A DNA stretch of 64,000 nucleotides from Amycolatopsis balhimycina FH 1894 (GTDB taxonomy: Bacteria > Actinomycetota > Actinomycetes > Mycobacteriales > Pseudonocardiaceae): assembly GCF_000384295.1 (NCBI RefSeq), contig NZ_KB913037.1, positions 1,841,975 to 1,905,974 on the forward strand, read 5' to 3'. Positions 56,812 to 64,000 of this stretch are shown here, one piece after another (position 1 is the first letter of the stretch; each line of letters starts with the position of its first letter). Made by a program: the position numbers and the translations under genes. Under the pieces are notes generated by a model that searched no databases, was not told the DNA's origin, and saw only the letters and a program-made list of their open reading frames with translations.

Positions 56812-56845
56812 CGATACGGTGTACGAATTCACGATACGCTGTACG
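56812..56845. promoter_or_regulatory. Tandem TetR-type operator between divergent genes
   Basis: CGATACGGTGTACG (56812-56825) and CGATACGCTGTACG (56832-56845) are near-identical 14-mers 20 bp apart. Each contains a dyad TAC-nnn-GTA. Two turns of spacing and position between the TetR gene and its divergent target suit cooperative TetR binding and autoregulation. Confidence 0.6.
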
Positions 56846-56884
56846 GTGAGAGTGCGGCCCGCCGCGTACCCGCCGGAGGAAACA

Positions 56885-57772
56885 ATGTCGATCACCGAGT
56901 GCTACCGGTTCGTCAGCGACGATTTGACCTCAGCGAGCGGCAGCCTGTCCTGGCGCGTCGGAGAATGGAACGAGGTGAGCGGGACCATCGTCTGCTGCGC
57001 CCACGGACTGCACGCATCGCCGACACCACGGGACTCCGTCCGGAACGTCTACGGACAGCGCTGGTTCGCGGCGGAAGCCAGAGGCGAAACCTCCCATCAG
57101 GGAACCAAGTTCGCCGCGAGCGAGATGAGGCTCGTCGAAGAGATCCCGCCGGACGTACTGCGGCACTTCGCCGCCGGCTGCGCGAAACGCAGTTTCGGCT
57201 ACCTCGAGGAACGACACCCGGTGGACGCTCGGATCCTCCAGTGCATCGAGGCCACGCAAGGCTTTCTCGACGGCGTGCTCGGGACAGACGACCTCCTGGA
57301 AGGCCGCCGGGCCGCCGGCGCGGTCGTCGCCGATCCGGCCACCGGTCCCGACACCGGTCGCCTCACGGCTGCGGCAATGGCGGCGTCCCGGGCCGCCGAC
57401 GGGGACGCGGCGCCGTGGACGGCCGCCGCGGCGGGGGCCGCACACGCGGCCAACGTCGCCGCGGACGCCATCGACGCGGCCGCCGCACTCACGACCGCGT
57501 ACGCCGGGATCCACAATGTCGCGAAAGGCTTCGCCGCCGCGAACATCGCGGAGCAGGCCGCCACCGCCGCGCGCACAGCCGCAGCATCCGGCGCTGTCGC
57601 GCATGCCGCGGCTGTCGCTGCGGCCGGCGGCACCTACGCACCGGACACCGCCTCCGACGCCTACTTCGCAGCCTGGTCCGCGGCTACCGCACACCCCGCC
57701 GACCGTCACTACCTGGCCCAGAACGCGCACCTGCTCGAACTGCTCGCCGGCTCACGAGCACGACACGCCTGA
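56885..57772 (+). CDS. Ala-rich DUF7666-like protein
   Basis: A 295-residue protein. ATG 56885 has GGAGGA upstream. Residues ~1-95 (SITECYRFVSDDLTSASGSL, WRVGEWNEVSGTIVCCAHGL, HASPTPRDSVRNVYG) resemble the DUF7666-type domain (C-x-x-GxHxx-P pattern). Residues ~95-150 are helical; residues ~150-290 are extremely Ala-rich helices (about half alanine) repeating AAxxAAxTAxxA, perhaps a coiled or filament-like rod. Controlled by the divergent TetR through tandem operators. DUF7666 proteins are often phage- or polymorphic-system-linked, but no partner is seen here. Function unknown. Confidence 0.7.
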   Translation: MSITECYRFVSDDLTSASGSLSWRVGEWNEVSGTIVCCAHGLHASPTPRDSVRNVYGQRWFAAEARGETSHQGTKFAASEMRLVEEIPPDVLRHFAAGCAKRSFGYLEERHPVDARILQCIEATQGFLDGVLGTDDLLEGRRAAGAVVADPATGPDTGRLTAAAMAASRAADGDAAPWTAAAAGAAHAANVAADAIDAAAALTTAYAGIHNVAKGFAAANIAEQAATAARTAAASGAVAHAAAVAAAGGTYAPDTASDAYFAAWSAATAHPADRHYLAQNAHLLELLAGSRARHA

Positions 57773-57803
57773 CGGACACGGCCCAAGGCTGGTCGACGCC
57801 GCG

Positions 57804-60800
57804 TCAGGGCGACACCTCCGCGATCCGTGAAAAGCTGTTCTGCGCGGCCACGACGACGATCCGCACCTGGGTCGTGGTCACCGGGGCCGGGAACGGGATC
57901 CACCGGTACACCGCGGTGTTGCCGGCGACGTGGACCTGGTCGGCCCACTGCGCACCGTCCCAGGTCTGCACGGTGAATTCGGTCGGCACACCGTCCGGAT
58001 GGGACGCGAAACCGACGCCGGCCAGCGCGGTCGCGGCCGGCGCCGTCACGGTCAGGGTGTCCGGGTACCGGCTGTCGGTGTCGTCGTTCCAGAACGTCGC
58101 CAGGTCGTGGTCGATCGCGTTCGCCGCGAGATAGGTGCGGGTCGCGCTGCCCACCACGTTCGGCGCGTGCTCGCTCGACGCCGACGCCGTCGTCCCGCTC
58201 GCCCAGCTGCCGAACACCGGCACGTTCACCGTCGTCTTCGCCTCCTCCCCACGAGGCACCTTCACGGTCAGCGTCACCGGGTAGACACCACTCTCGGCGC
58301 CGGCGGGCACGCTGATCCGCACACTCGCCGGCGTCTCGGAAGTGGCCGGAGTCAACGGGATCCCGGCCGGGGTCGCCGTCACGGTCCAGCCCGCCGGGGC
58401 CTGCGCTCCGAGCGTCGCTTGACCGGCCACAGTGGACCGGCCTTCGACGACCACCGGGATTTCCCCGCCGGCGCCCGCGGTGATCGGGACAGGCGTGCCC
58501 GTGGTGAGCGCGAGCCGGGTGTACGGCGTGCGCGGCGGTGTCACGGTGAACGTGTAGTCCCCCGAACCGGCGGTCAGGGTGAGTGTTTCGTCGTCGGCCT
58601 TGCCGACCGTCAGGCCGGGGTCGGGTTGAGCGGCGTGGCCGTCGGCGAAGATCGTTCGCCCGTTCTCCCGTACCGACGACTGCTTGCCGCCGAGCAGCGG
58701 CAGCCGGATCGTCGCCTTCGCGCCGACCGGAACCGTCGCGTGGTAGGTGAGGGTGCTGCCGTCGCGCCGCCACGAACTCACCACGGTTCCCCGCACGGTC
58801 TGCTGCGACGCCGTCACGTGGGTGAGGTTGCCGGCGACGGCGGGCGAGAGCGTGAACTCGCGCCAGCCCGGGGTGCCGGGCTGGATCCCGGCCAGCTGCT
58901 GCTGGAACCACTGCCCGATCGCGCCGCCGAGCCCGATGTGATCCTTCGACGACGTGCCGTCCGGCGCCGACGAGTTGTCCCACTTCTCCCAGATGGTCCC
59001 CGGGCCCTGGTTCACCATGTACCCGAAGCTCGGGTAGTCGGTGCGCTGCGCGATCGCGAGCGCGACGTCGTTGCGCTGGTACCTGCCCAGAGCCTGGAAC
59101 ACCAGCGTGGTACCGACGAACCCGGTCGTGACGTGGTTCTGGTGCGACGCGACGTCGGCGACCAGACGGTCTACTGTGGACTGCTCACGTCCGGCCGGAA
59201 CGAGCCCGAACACGAGCGGCAGCGCGTAGGACAGCTGCGTCCCGGTGCCGAAGACACCGGTCTCGGCGGAGTAGAAGCGCTTCAGGAAGCCCGTCGCGAT
59301 CTGCCCGGCCAGGGCGTTGTACTTCGTGGCGTCGGCCTGCTTTCCCAGGACTCCGGCCATCTTCGCGAGCAGCGTCGTGTCGAAGTAGGAGAAGCCGGTC
59401 TGGAAGTAGCCGTGCGGGGTGCTGACCGTCGAGAGCCAGTCGTCGCCCCAGGACGTCGGCGGGTTGACGACGACGTGGTCGGCGTCGCTGATCGTGCCGA
59501 GGTAGTCGACCCACGCCTTGACGTGGTCGTAGTGGGTCGCGAGCAGCCGCGCGTTGCCGTACTGGGTGTAGGAGTCCCAGATGATCTGCGGGTACGCGGT
59601 GCCCCACGCGGGGTCGGTGGCCCAGTCGGTGCGGCCGTTGACCGGCGCGACCGACGGCAGGCTGCCGTCGGCGTTGCGGCTGGTCACCATGTCGCCGAGC
59701 CACTTCGTGTAGAACGCCTGCATGTCGAAGTTGGCCATCGCCTCCTGGTCGGAGTCGGCGGCGTCACCGAGCCAGCCGTGGCGTTCCCGGGTCGGGCAGT
59801 CCATCTGGATCGACTCGAGGTTGTTCAGCTGCGTCTGTGTGACGGCGGCCTGGATCTGGTCGAGCCCCGGGTCCGACGTGTCGAACCCGCCCGTCGAGGC
59901 GACATCGGTGTGGATCTCCTGCGCGGTCACGGTGACGGCGGCGTCGTCCGGAACACCGGTCAGCTCGGCGTAGCGGAAGCCGGCGTAGTTGAAGTGCGGC
60001 AGGTACGTCTCGGTCCCGGTGCCGCTGAACGTGTAGTGGTCGGTCTGCCGCGGCGGTTCGGAGCCGGTGAAGCTGATGTTCGCGGTCGTGACGCGGCCGT
60101 TCGCATCGAGGATCTCCCCCTTCTTCAGCGACGCCGTCGTCCCGGCCGGCTGCGCGGCGCGCAGGGTCGCCTGGCCGGTGCGGTTCTGGCCGAAGTCGTA
60201 GACGCGCACTCCCGGCGCGGGCCGGGTTTCCTTCACCGGCTTGAAGTTCGCGACGATACGGGCCGGCGGGGTGGTGTCGGGCTGCAGCTGCGTGACTCCG
60301 CTGTCGACCACCGCCGGATTCGGCCCGTACACGCCGACCTCCGCCAGCCGGAAGGTACAGCTGGTGCCGACGCAGGCGAGTTTCGTCGCGGTCACCCGGA
60401 CGTACCGGCCGGTGACGTTCGCGGGCAGGGTGACGGCCGCGGTGCCCGGGTTGGCCTGGTCGGCGTCCGTGCGGTCGGCGACGGTGGTCGCGGTGGTGAA
60501 CGCCGGGTCGTCGCTGACCTGGACCCGGTAGCGCACCGGGAAGCCGGCGCCGGTGAAGTCTCCGGCGGGGTCGTTGGTCGGCCGGGCCGGGAACAGCGCC
60601 ACCGAGCCGAGCTTCTGCGCCGAGCCGAGGTCGACCTGCACCCACTTCGTGCTGTCGGCGTTCGACTCGATGGCGGAGTGGTAGCCCTCCGACGCGTCGC
60701 TCGAGCCGTCGATCCCGTCGGTCGCCGCCGCCGGAGACCAGCCGCAGCAGGTCGTCGTGTCGAGTGCGGTGACCGGCTTCCCCTGCGCCAGGCTCTGGCG

Positions 60801-61733
60801 GTGGGCCGCCGGGGCCACCGCGACGGCGGCGGGCCAGGCGCCGGCATCGAACCCGGCGGTGTCCCAGCCCGCGATCTCCTTGCGGGCGTCGTAGGTTTCG
60901 CCGTAGTAGAAGTCGTCGCCGGTCACCGGGCCCGCGTGGGCCTTCCAGTCCGGGCCGGTGCCGAAGCGCGCGGTCGAACCGTCGGCGTAGGTGACGTTCA
61001 GCTGTGCGACGAGCGCCGGACGGCCGGTGTACTGGCCCTTCCCGGCCATGAACGCGAGCGCGTTGCGGCCGGGCTTGACCAGGTTCGTGACGTCGAGATC
61101 GCGGTAGAGCACGCGCGCGGCGTAGTCGGTCACCGCGGAGTCGAGCACCCGGTCGGACTGGACGCGGGCGCCGTTGAGATGCGGCTCCGCGACGCCCTGG
61201 GCGCCGAGGTACAGCCGGGCGCGGGCGACGGGCTTGGTGACGTCGAAGCTGCCCCGGACGAGCGCGCCGTCGTCGACCTGCAGCCACCACGCAGACCAGT
61301 CGGCGGGCCGGAGCAGGCCGGTGTCGAACTTCGCGGGCGCCGACCACGGCGACGGGCGGCCCTGGCTGTTCCAGGTCCGCACCGACCACTGGTAGGTGCG
61401 GTCGCTGTCCAATGCCGGCCCGCTGTAGGTGACGTCGACCGAGTTCGCCGACGGCACGCGCCCGGAGTCCCAGTGAGAACGCGGTCCGTCGACGCGGATC
61501 TCGTACGCCGTCTGGGTTTCCGCACGTCCGGTGTCGTTAACCGTCCAGGCGAACGTCGGCTGTGGACTGGCGGTCAGGACGTTCGACACCTGGCCGTCGG
61601 CTCGCAGCGACGTCGGCGGCAGCGGGCCGCCGTGCGCGGGCTCCGCCGACGCGGTAGTGGGTGTGACCGCCGCGACGAGCGCGAGCGCGACGACAACGGT
61701 TCGCCTCTTCATCGAGGTTCCCGACCGGCGCAT
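57804..61733 (-). CDS. Secreted GH78 alpha-L-rhamnosidase
   Basis: A 1309-residue secreted enzyme. ATG 61733 has GGAGA upstream; ATG 61712 is an alternative. Signal peptide MKRRTVVVALALVAAVTPTT within the first 35 residues. Then Fn3-like and Bac_rhamnosid_N modules (WSAWWLQVDDGALVRGSFDV), a galactose-binding-like domain (AATDGIDGSSDASEG), the (alpha/alpha)6 GH78 domain with DCPTRERHGWLGDAADSDQE holding the general-acid Glu and GPGTIWEKWDNSS the likely base, a C-terminal Ig-like domain and an F5/8-type C-terminal domain (ASSEHAPNVV to IAEVSP). It would release terminal rhamnose from pectin-type or glycoside substrates outside the cell. Divergent from a GH43 over LacI-type operators. Confidence 0.92.
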   Translation of the reverse strand: MRRSGTSMKRRTVVVALALVAAVTPTTASAEPAHGGPLPPTSLRADGQVSNVLTASPQPTFAWTVNDTGRAETQTAYEIRVDGPRSHWDSGRVPSANSVDVTYSGPALDSDRTYQWSVRTWNSQGRPSPWSAPAKFDTGLLRPADWSAWWLQVDDGALVRGSFDVTKPVARARLYLGAQGVAEPHLNGARVQSDRVLDSAVTDYAARVLYRDLDVTNLVKPGRNALAFMAGKGQYTGRPALVAQLNVTYADGSTARFGTGPDWKAHAGPVTGDDFYYGETYDARKEIAGWDTAGFDAGAWPAAVAVAPAAHRQSLAQGKPVTALDTTTCCGWSPAAATDGIDGSSDASEGYHSAIESNADSTKWVQVDLGSAQKLGSVALFPARPTNDPAGDFTGAGFPVRYRVQVSDDPAFTTATTVADRTDADQANPGTAAVTLPANVTGRYVRVTATKLACVGTSCTFRLAEVGVYGPNPAVVDSGVTQLQPDTTPPARIVANFKPVKETRPAPGVRVYDFGQNRTGQATLRAAQPAGTTASLKKGEILDANGRVTTANISFTGSEPPRQTDHYTFSGTGTETYLPHFNYAGFRYAELTGVPDDAAVTVTAQEIHTDVASTGGFDTSDPGLDQIQAAVTQTQLNNLESIQMDCPTRERHGWLGDAADSDQEAMANFDMQAFYTKWLGDMVTSRNADGSLPSVAPVNGRTDWATDPAWGTAYPQIIWDSYTQYGNARLLATHYDHVKAWVDYLGTISDADHVVVNPPTSWGDDWLSTVSTPHGYFQTGFSYFDTTLLAKMAGVLGKQADATKYNALAGQIATGFLKRFYSAETGVFGTGTQLSYALPLVFGLVPAGREQSTVDRLVADVASHQNHVTTGFVGTTLVFQALGRYQRNDVALAIAQRTDYPSFGYMVNQGPGTIWEKWDNSSAPDGTSSKDHIGLGGAIGQWFQQQLAGIQPGTPGWREFTLSPAVAGNLTHVTASQQTVRGTVVSSWRRDGSTLTYHATVPVGAKATIRLPLLGGKQSSVRENGRTIFADGHAAQPDPGLTVGKADDETLTLTAGSGDYTFTVTPPRTPYTRLALTTGTPVPITAGAGGEIPVVVEGRSTVAGQATLGAQAPAGWTVTATPAGIPLTPATSETPASVRISVPAGAESGVYPVTLTVKVPRGEEAKTTVNVPVFGSWASGTTASASSEHAPNVVGSATRTYLAANAIDHDLATFWNDDTDSRYPDTLTVTAPAATALAGVGFASHPDGVPTEFTVQTWDGAQWADQVHVAGNTAVYRWIPFPAPVTTTQVRIVVVAAQNSFSRIAEVSP

Positions 61734-61751
61734 GAACGTCTCCTGACGCCA

Positions 61752-61763
61752 TAAAACGTTTCA
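61752..61763. promoter_or_regulatory. LacI-type operator, GH78 side
   Basis: TAAAACGTTTCA matches the LacI/GalR consensus TGAAACGTTTCA in 11 of 12 positions. It lies 20 bp before the GH78 start in the divergent region. Confidence 0.5.
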
Positions 61764-61904
61764 ATCAGCCGAGAGACTTCTTACAGCCTCAGTCGCAGGG
61801 AAACAAGGAACGGCGTCGATCCTGTCCGGCTGACGCGCAATAAGACACTCGATCAGCTCAGCGCACCTTGACGTCCGCGATCCAGGGCACGTACCTTGCA
61901 CGCT

Positions 61905-61916
61905 TGAATCGTTTCA
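61905..61916. promoter_or_regulatory. LacI-type operator, GH43 side
   Basis: TGAATCGTTTCA matches TGAAACGTTTCA in 11 of 12 positions. It lies 33 bp before the GH43 start. Together with the site at 61752 it suggests that both divergent genes answer to one LacI-family repressor, which is not encoded in this window. Confidence 0.5.
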
Positions 61917-61948
61917 GGAAACGAAGATGAGCGAGGCTGGAGACCACC

Positions 61949-63511
61949 ATGAAGATTCTTCGCCCACTCGTCTTCACGCTCGTGGCGATGCTTGCCTTGG
62001 CGCTCCCCGCGAGCGCGGCACCGTTCACCACGACCGTGACCAACTTCGACGCGCAGGGCCACCAGGTCATCCGGTTCGACACGCACGGCGACTCGGTGGA
62101 TGCTCACGACGGCGAGATCGCCTTCTTCAACGGGACCTACTACCTCTACGGCACCAGCTACGACTGCGGATTCGCTTGGCAGGCCACGACTTCGCCGTTC
62201 TGCGGGTTCAAGGTCTACACCTCCCCCGACCTGGTCCACTGGACCGACCGGGGACGGCTCTTCGAGCCCACCGGCGTCTGGCAGACCCGCTGCAACGGGG
62301 CCACGTACGGGTGCTTCCGGCCGCACGTCGGCTACAACGCGCGGACCCGCCAGTACGTGCTCTGGGTGAACGTCTACGACAACCAGGTCGGCTTCCGCGT
62401 GCTCACCAGCCCGTCACCGGCCGGACCGTTCACCGAAGCACCGGTGCCGACGCTCGCGGTGAACAACAACGCCCCGGTGGGCGGGGTGAACAACGGAGAC
62501 CACGACGTCTTCGTCGACACCGACGGCACCGGATACCTCGCCTACACCGACTGGCGCACGAACGGCGACCTCGTCGTGGAGCGGCTCTCGGGCGACTACC
62601 GCACCGGAACGGGCCACTACACCCGGCTCGGCCAGCAGCAGACCGAGGCGCCGGCGCTGTTCAAGCGCGGCACCGTCTACTACCTGACCTACTCCGACCC
62701 GAACTGCGGTTACTGCGCGGGCACCGGGACGTCGTACCGGACCGCCGCGAACCCGCTCGGCCCGTGGTCGGCGCCGGCCAAAATCAGCGCGGACTCGTGC
62801 GGCGGGCAACCGGCGTTCGTTTCGGCGATCCCGACGACCTCGGGCACGACCTACCTCTACGCCAGCGACCTCTGGAACGACAGGCAACGCAACGAAGCTC
62901 TGGCGAACTACTACTGGGCTCCCCTGACCTTCACCGCCGCCGGGGCGATCGAGCCGATCAGTTGTCAGAGCTCGTTCTCCCTCACCCTGGCGACCGGCGC
63001 ACCCGGACACCAGATCCCGCCGCGGGACGTCGATCAGGCGGACGGGGTGAGCGGCTTCCGCTGGTACTGCGACATCGGCTCCGGCGTGGCCCGGTTCCAG
63101 ACGTTCGTGCCCGGCCGGACCGGCACGCTGTCCGCCGTCTCATACACGAGCTTCCAGGCCGGCAACCCCGACGCGGGCCTCGAAATCAGCGTCTACCGGG
63201 CGAACGACGCGTTCCAGCCGACCGGTGACGCGCTGAGCTCGACGCTGGTGCCGGCCGCGCAGATCGGCTGGTCACCGCGCGACGTCACGGTGGCGCCGGG
63301 CATCTCCGTCGTGGCCGGGCAACGGTACGGCCTGCTGGTCCGCTCGGCGACCACCACGGGCTGCTATGGCCTGGCGTACAACGACTCCAGCCCGTACCCC
63401 GGCGGCGGAGAGGCCTACAGCAACGACGACGGCTCGACCTTCCGCGCCGAAGCCGACCGCTCCCTCAAGTTCTCGACGAGCATCAGCAAGCAGCCGACGC
63501 CGACGTCATGA
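61949..63511 (+). CDS. Secreted GH43-like glycosidase with lectin-like tail
   Basis: A 520-residue secreted enzyme. ATG 61949 has GGAG upstream; signal peptide MKILRPLVFTLVAMLALALP, then ASA. The five-bladed GH43 propeller has AHDGEIAFFNGTYYLYGTSY with the catalytic-base Asp in AHDGE, GDHDVFVDTDGTGYLAYTDW and QTEAPALFKRGTVYYLTYSD with the probable acid Glu. The C-terminal ~150 residues (PPRDVDQADGVSGFRWYCDI, FQTFVPGRTGTLSAVSY) form a separate beta domain of a carbohydrate-binding kind. Likely arabinofuranosidase/galactan-active; divergent from the GH78 rhamnosidase, fitting a pectin-use locus. Confidence 0.85.
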   Translation: MKILRPLVFTLVAMLALALPASAAPFTTTVTNFDAQGHQVIRFDTHGDSVDAHDGEIAFFNGTYYLYGTSYDCGFAWQATTSPFCGFKVYTSPDLVHWTDRGRLFEPTGVWQTRCNGATYGCFRPHVGYNARTRQYVLWVNVYDNQVGFRVLTSPSPAGPFTEAPVPTLAVNNNAPVGGVNNGDHDVFVDTDGTGYLAYTDWRTNGDLVVERLSGDYRTGTGHYTRLGQQQTEAPALFKRGTVYYLTYSDPNCGYCAGTGTSYRTAANPLGPWSAPAKISADSCGGQPAFVSAIPTTSGTTYLYASDLWNDRQRNEALANYYWAPLTFTAAGAIEPISCQSSFSLTLATGAPGHQIPPRDVDQADGVSGFRWYCDIGSGVARFQTFVPGRTGTLSAVSYTSFQAGNPDAGLEISVYRANDAFQPTGDALSSTLVPAAQIGWSPRDVTVAPGISVVAGQRYGLLVRSATTTGCYGLAYNDSSPYPGGGEAYSNDDGSTFRAEADRSLKFSTSISKQPTPTS

Positions 63512-63716
63512 CCCGGAACAGCTCGAACACGTCGTTTGGCTGGTCCAGCAGAAGGGCTGGGCGCCGTGGGCACTGCTCTTCCGCCGGGATGCCATCCGGT
63601 CTCTCGGCGGCCGCCCGGTGTGGCACGCGACGCAGGAAGAGATCGACAAACTGGACACGGACGCCGGCCAGAATGTCCGCGTCGAGCAGCCGGGTTCACC
63701 AGTGAAGCGGAGCTGA
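63505..63716 (+). pseudogene. Unrecognised truncated gene fragment
   Basis: The frame reads DPEQLEHVVWLVQQKGWAPW, ALLFRRDAIRSLGGRPVWHA and TQEEIDKLDTDAGQNVRVEQ, ending at 63716, without start or other domain. The WALLxRRxxxxxxGGxPVWxA pattern is one I have seen in uncharacterised actinobacterial proteins but cannot name. It begins right at the GH43 stop, so a deletion has probably joined the two. Nothing is seen at 63717-63792. Confidence 0.4.
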
Positions 63717-63792
63717 GCGCCGGCACCCCAGTAAGCGGCGACGAGATCTACCTCCGGAGGCAACCCGCCAATATCAGGATCCCGCTGACTAT

Positions 63793-64000
63793 TCAGAAGT
63801 CCCAGACGGCCCGGATCGCTGCCGCCTCGCGTTCGGCCTGGCGCCTGCCGATGTGGAACGCCCGGCCGGCGGTCTCCTGGTCCATCATCTTCACCGGCGC
63901 TTCGAGGTCGCCGAAGTCGGGGTCGACGGCCACCACCCGGGTGTTTTCGCGCAGCTGGGCCACTTCGGCGTCCGCCTTGATCGTCGAAGGGGATCGATCG
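63793..64000 (-). CDS. Patatin-like phospholipase, C-terminal end (partial)
   Basis: The last 69 codons, entering from beyond the window, read KADAEVAQLRENTRVVAVDP, then DFGDLEAPVKMMDQETAGRA and REAAAIRAVWDF to TGA. The pattern fits the C-terminus of actinobacterial patatin-like phospholipases (V-x-DPDFGDLEAPxKMMDxxTAxRA). The catalytic GxSxG and Asp would lie outside the window. Assignment from motif memory. Confidence 0.5.
   Translation of the reverse strand, partial: DRSPSTIKADAEVAQLRENTRVVAVDPDFGDLEAPVKMMDQETAGRAFHIGRRQAEREAAAIRAVWDF

Noticed and set aside
57930..61754. 1274-codon plus-strand frame opposite GH78
   Set aside because: Shadow of the GH78 gene; no domain and Gly/Arg/Val-rich composition.
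1..64000. tRNA, rRNA and riboswitch search by eye
   Set aside because: No cloverleaf with a conserved TTCGA(N)TC loop, no rRNA blocks and no recognisable aptamer core were seen.

Overview
The window is high-GC actinomycete DNA. Codon third positions are strongly G/C, GTG starts are common, genes overlap as ATGA or GTGA, and there are many secreted glycoside hydrolases, ricin-type lectins and XRE/NB-ARC/TPR or TetR/MarR/PadR/LysR regulators. The content resembles a soil saprophyte of the Pseudonocardiaceae, Amycolatopsis-like. That genus is an inference from gene content; no rRNA or marker gene is present. No tRNA, rRNA, CRISPR array or replication origin was seen.

Region by region. 1-6.1 kb: a partner-switching signalling island. 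It holds the 3' part of a CheR/PAS protein, a CheB, three STAS proteins (one broken by two one-base losses), three RsbW-type ATPases (one fused to a MEDS sensor) and a 36-codon ORF overlapping both of its neighbours. 6.4-9.5 kb: two small secreted Cys-containing proteins divergent from an XRE/NB-ARC/TPR regulator. 9.5-12.7 kb: a GNAT, a membrane protein, a DUF1963-like protein and two gene remnants. 13-19.4 kb: secreted GH2 with a lectin domain, a lectin plus a broken beta-propeller gene, and a second XRE/NB-ARC/TPR regulator. 19.5-21.1 kb: a headless polymorphic-toxin tail (GIY-YIG-like) followed 11 nt later by an LRR protein (candidate immunity), abutting a P450 remnant. 21.2-26.1 kb: NarL-type two-component system divergent from an ABC exporter and a secreted hydrolase, with a perfect 20-bp palindrome between them. 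26.2-29 kb: methyltransferase, PadR regulator and SGNH hydrolase. 29-33.7 kb: a BisC-type molybdoenzyme and a PPOX protein set among remnants of about eight genes (SRPBCC, cupin, DsbA, ABC binding protein, flavin reductase, ECF sigma, acyl-CoA synthetase, SDR). 33.8-37.6 kb: GH26 lipoprotein, an internally deleted GH9 and an OmpR-type two-component system. 37.9-46.3 kb: redox and hydrolase genes with LysR and TetR regulators. 46.4-55 kb: three FAD monooxygenases, a STAND ATPase regulator, MarR, double-length Lrp and a cupin. 55.2-56 kb: ISAs1-like transposase and LysR remnants. 56-63.5 kb: TetR beside an Ala-rich DUF7666-like protein, then GH78 and GH43 divergent over two LacI-type operators. 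The right edge carries the end of a patatin-like gene.

How it fits together. Several loci look like complete local circuits: the overlapping STAS/MEDS/ATPase operon; the TetR - MDR oxidoreductase - DUF998 - SnoaL operon with promoter and a 17-bp stem terminator; and the sensor kinase/regulator divergent from the transporter it may control. The secreted GH2, GH26, GH43 and GH78 enzymes and lectins suit plant-polysaccharide use. An unusual feature is the number of decayed genes. Many keep their ends and lose their middles, and several intact-looking frames are broken by loss of a single G, so either active local deletion or base-level assembly errors must be considered.
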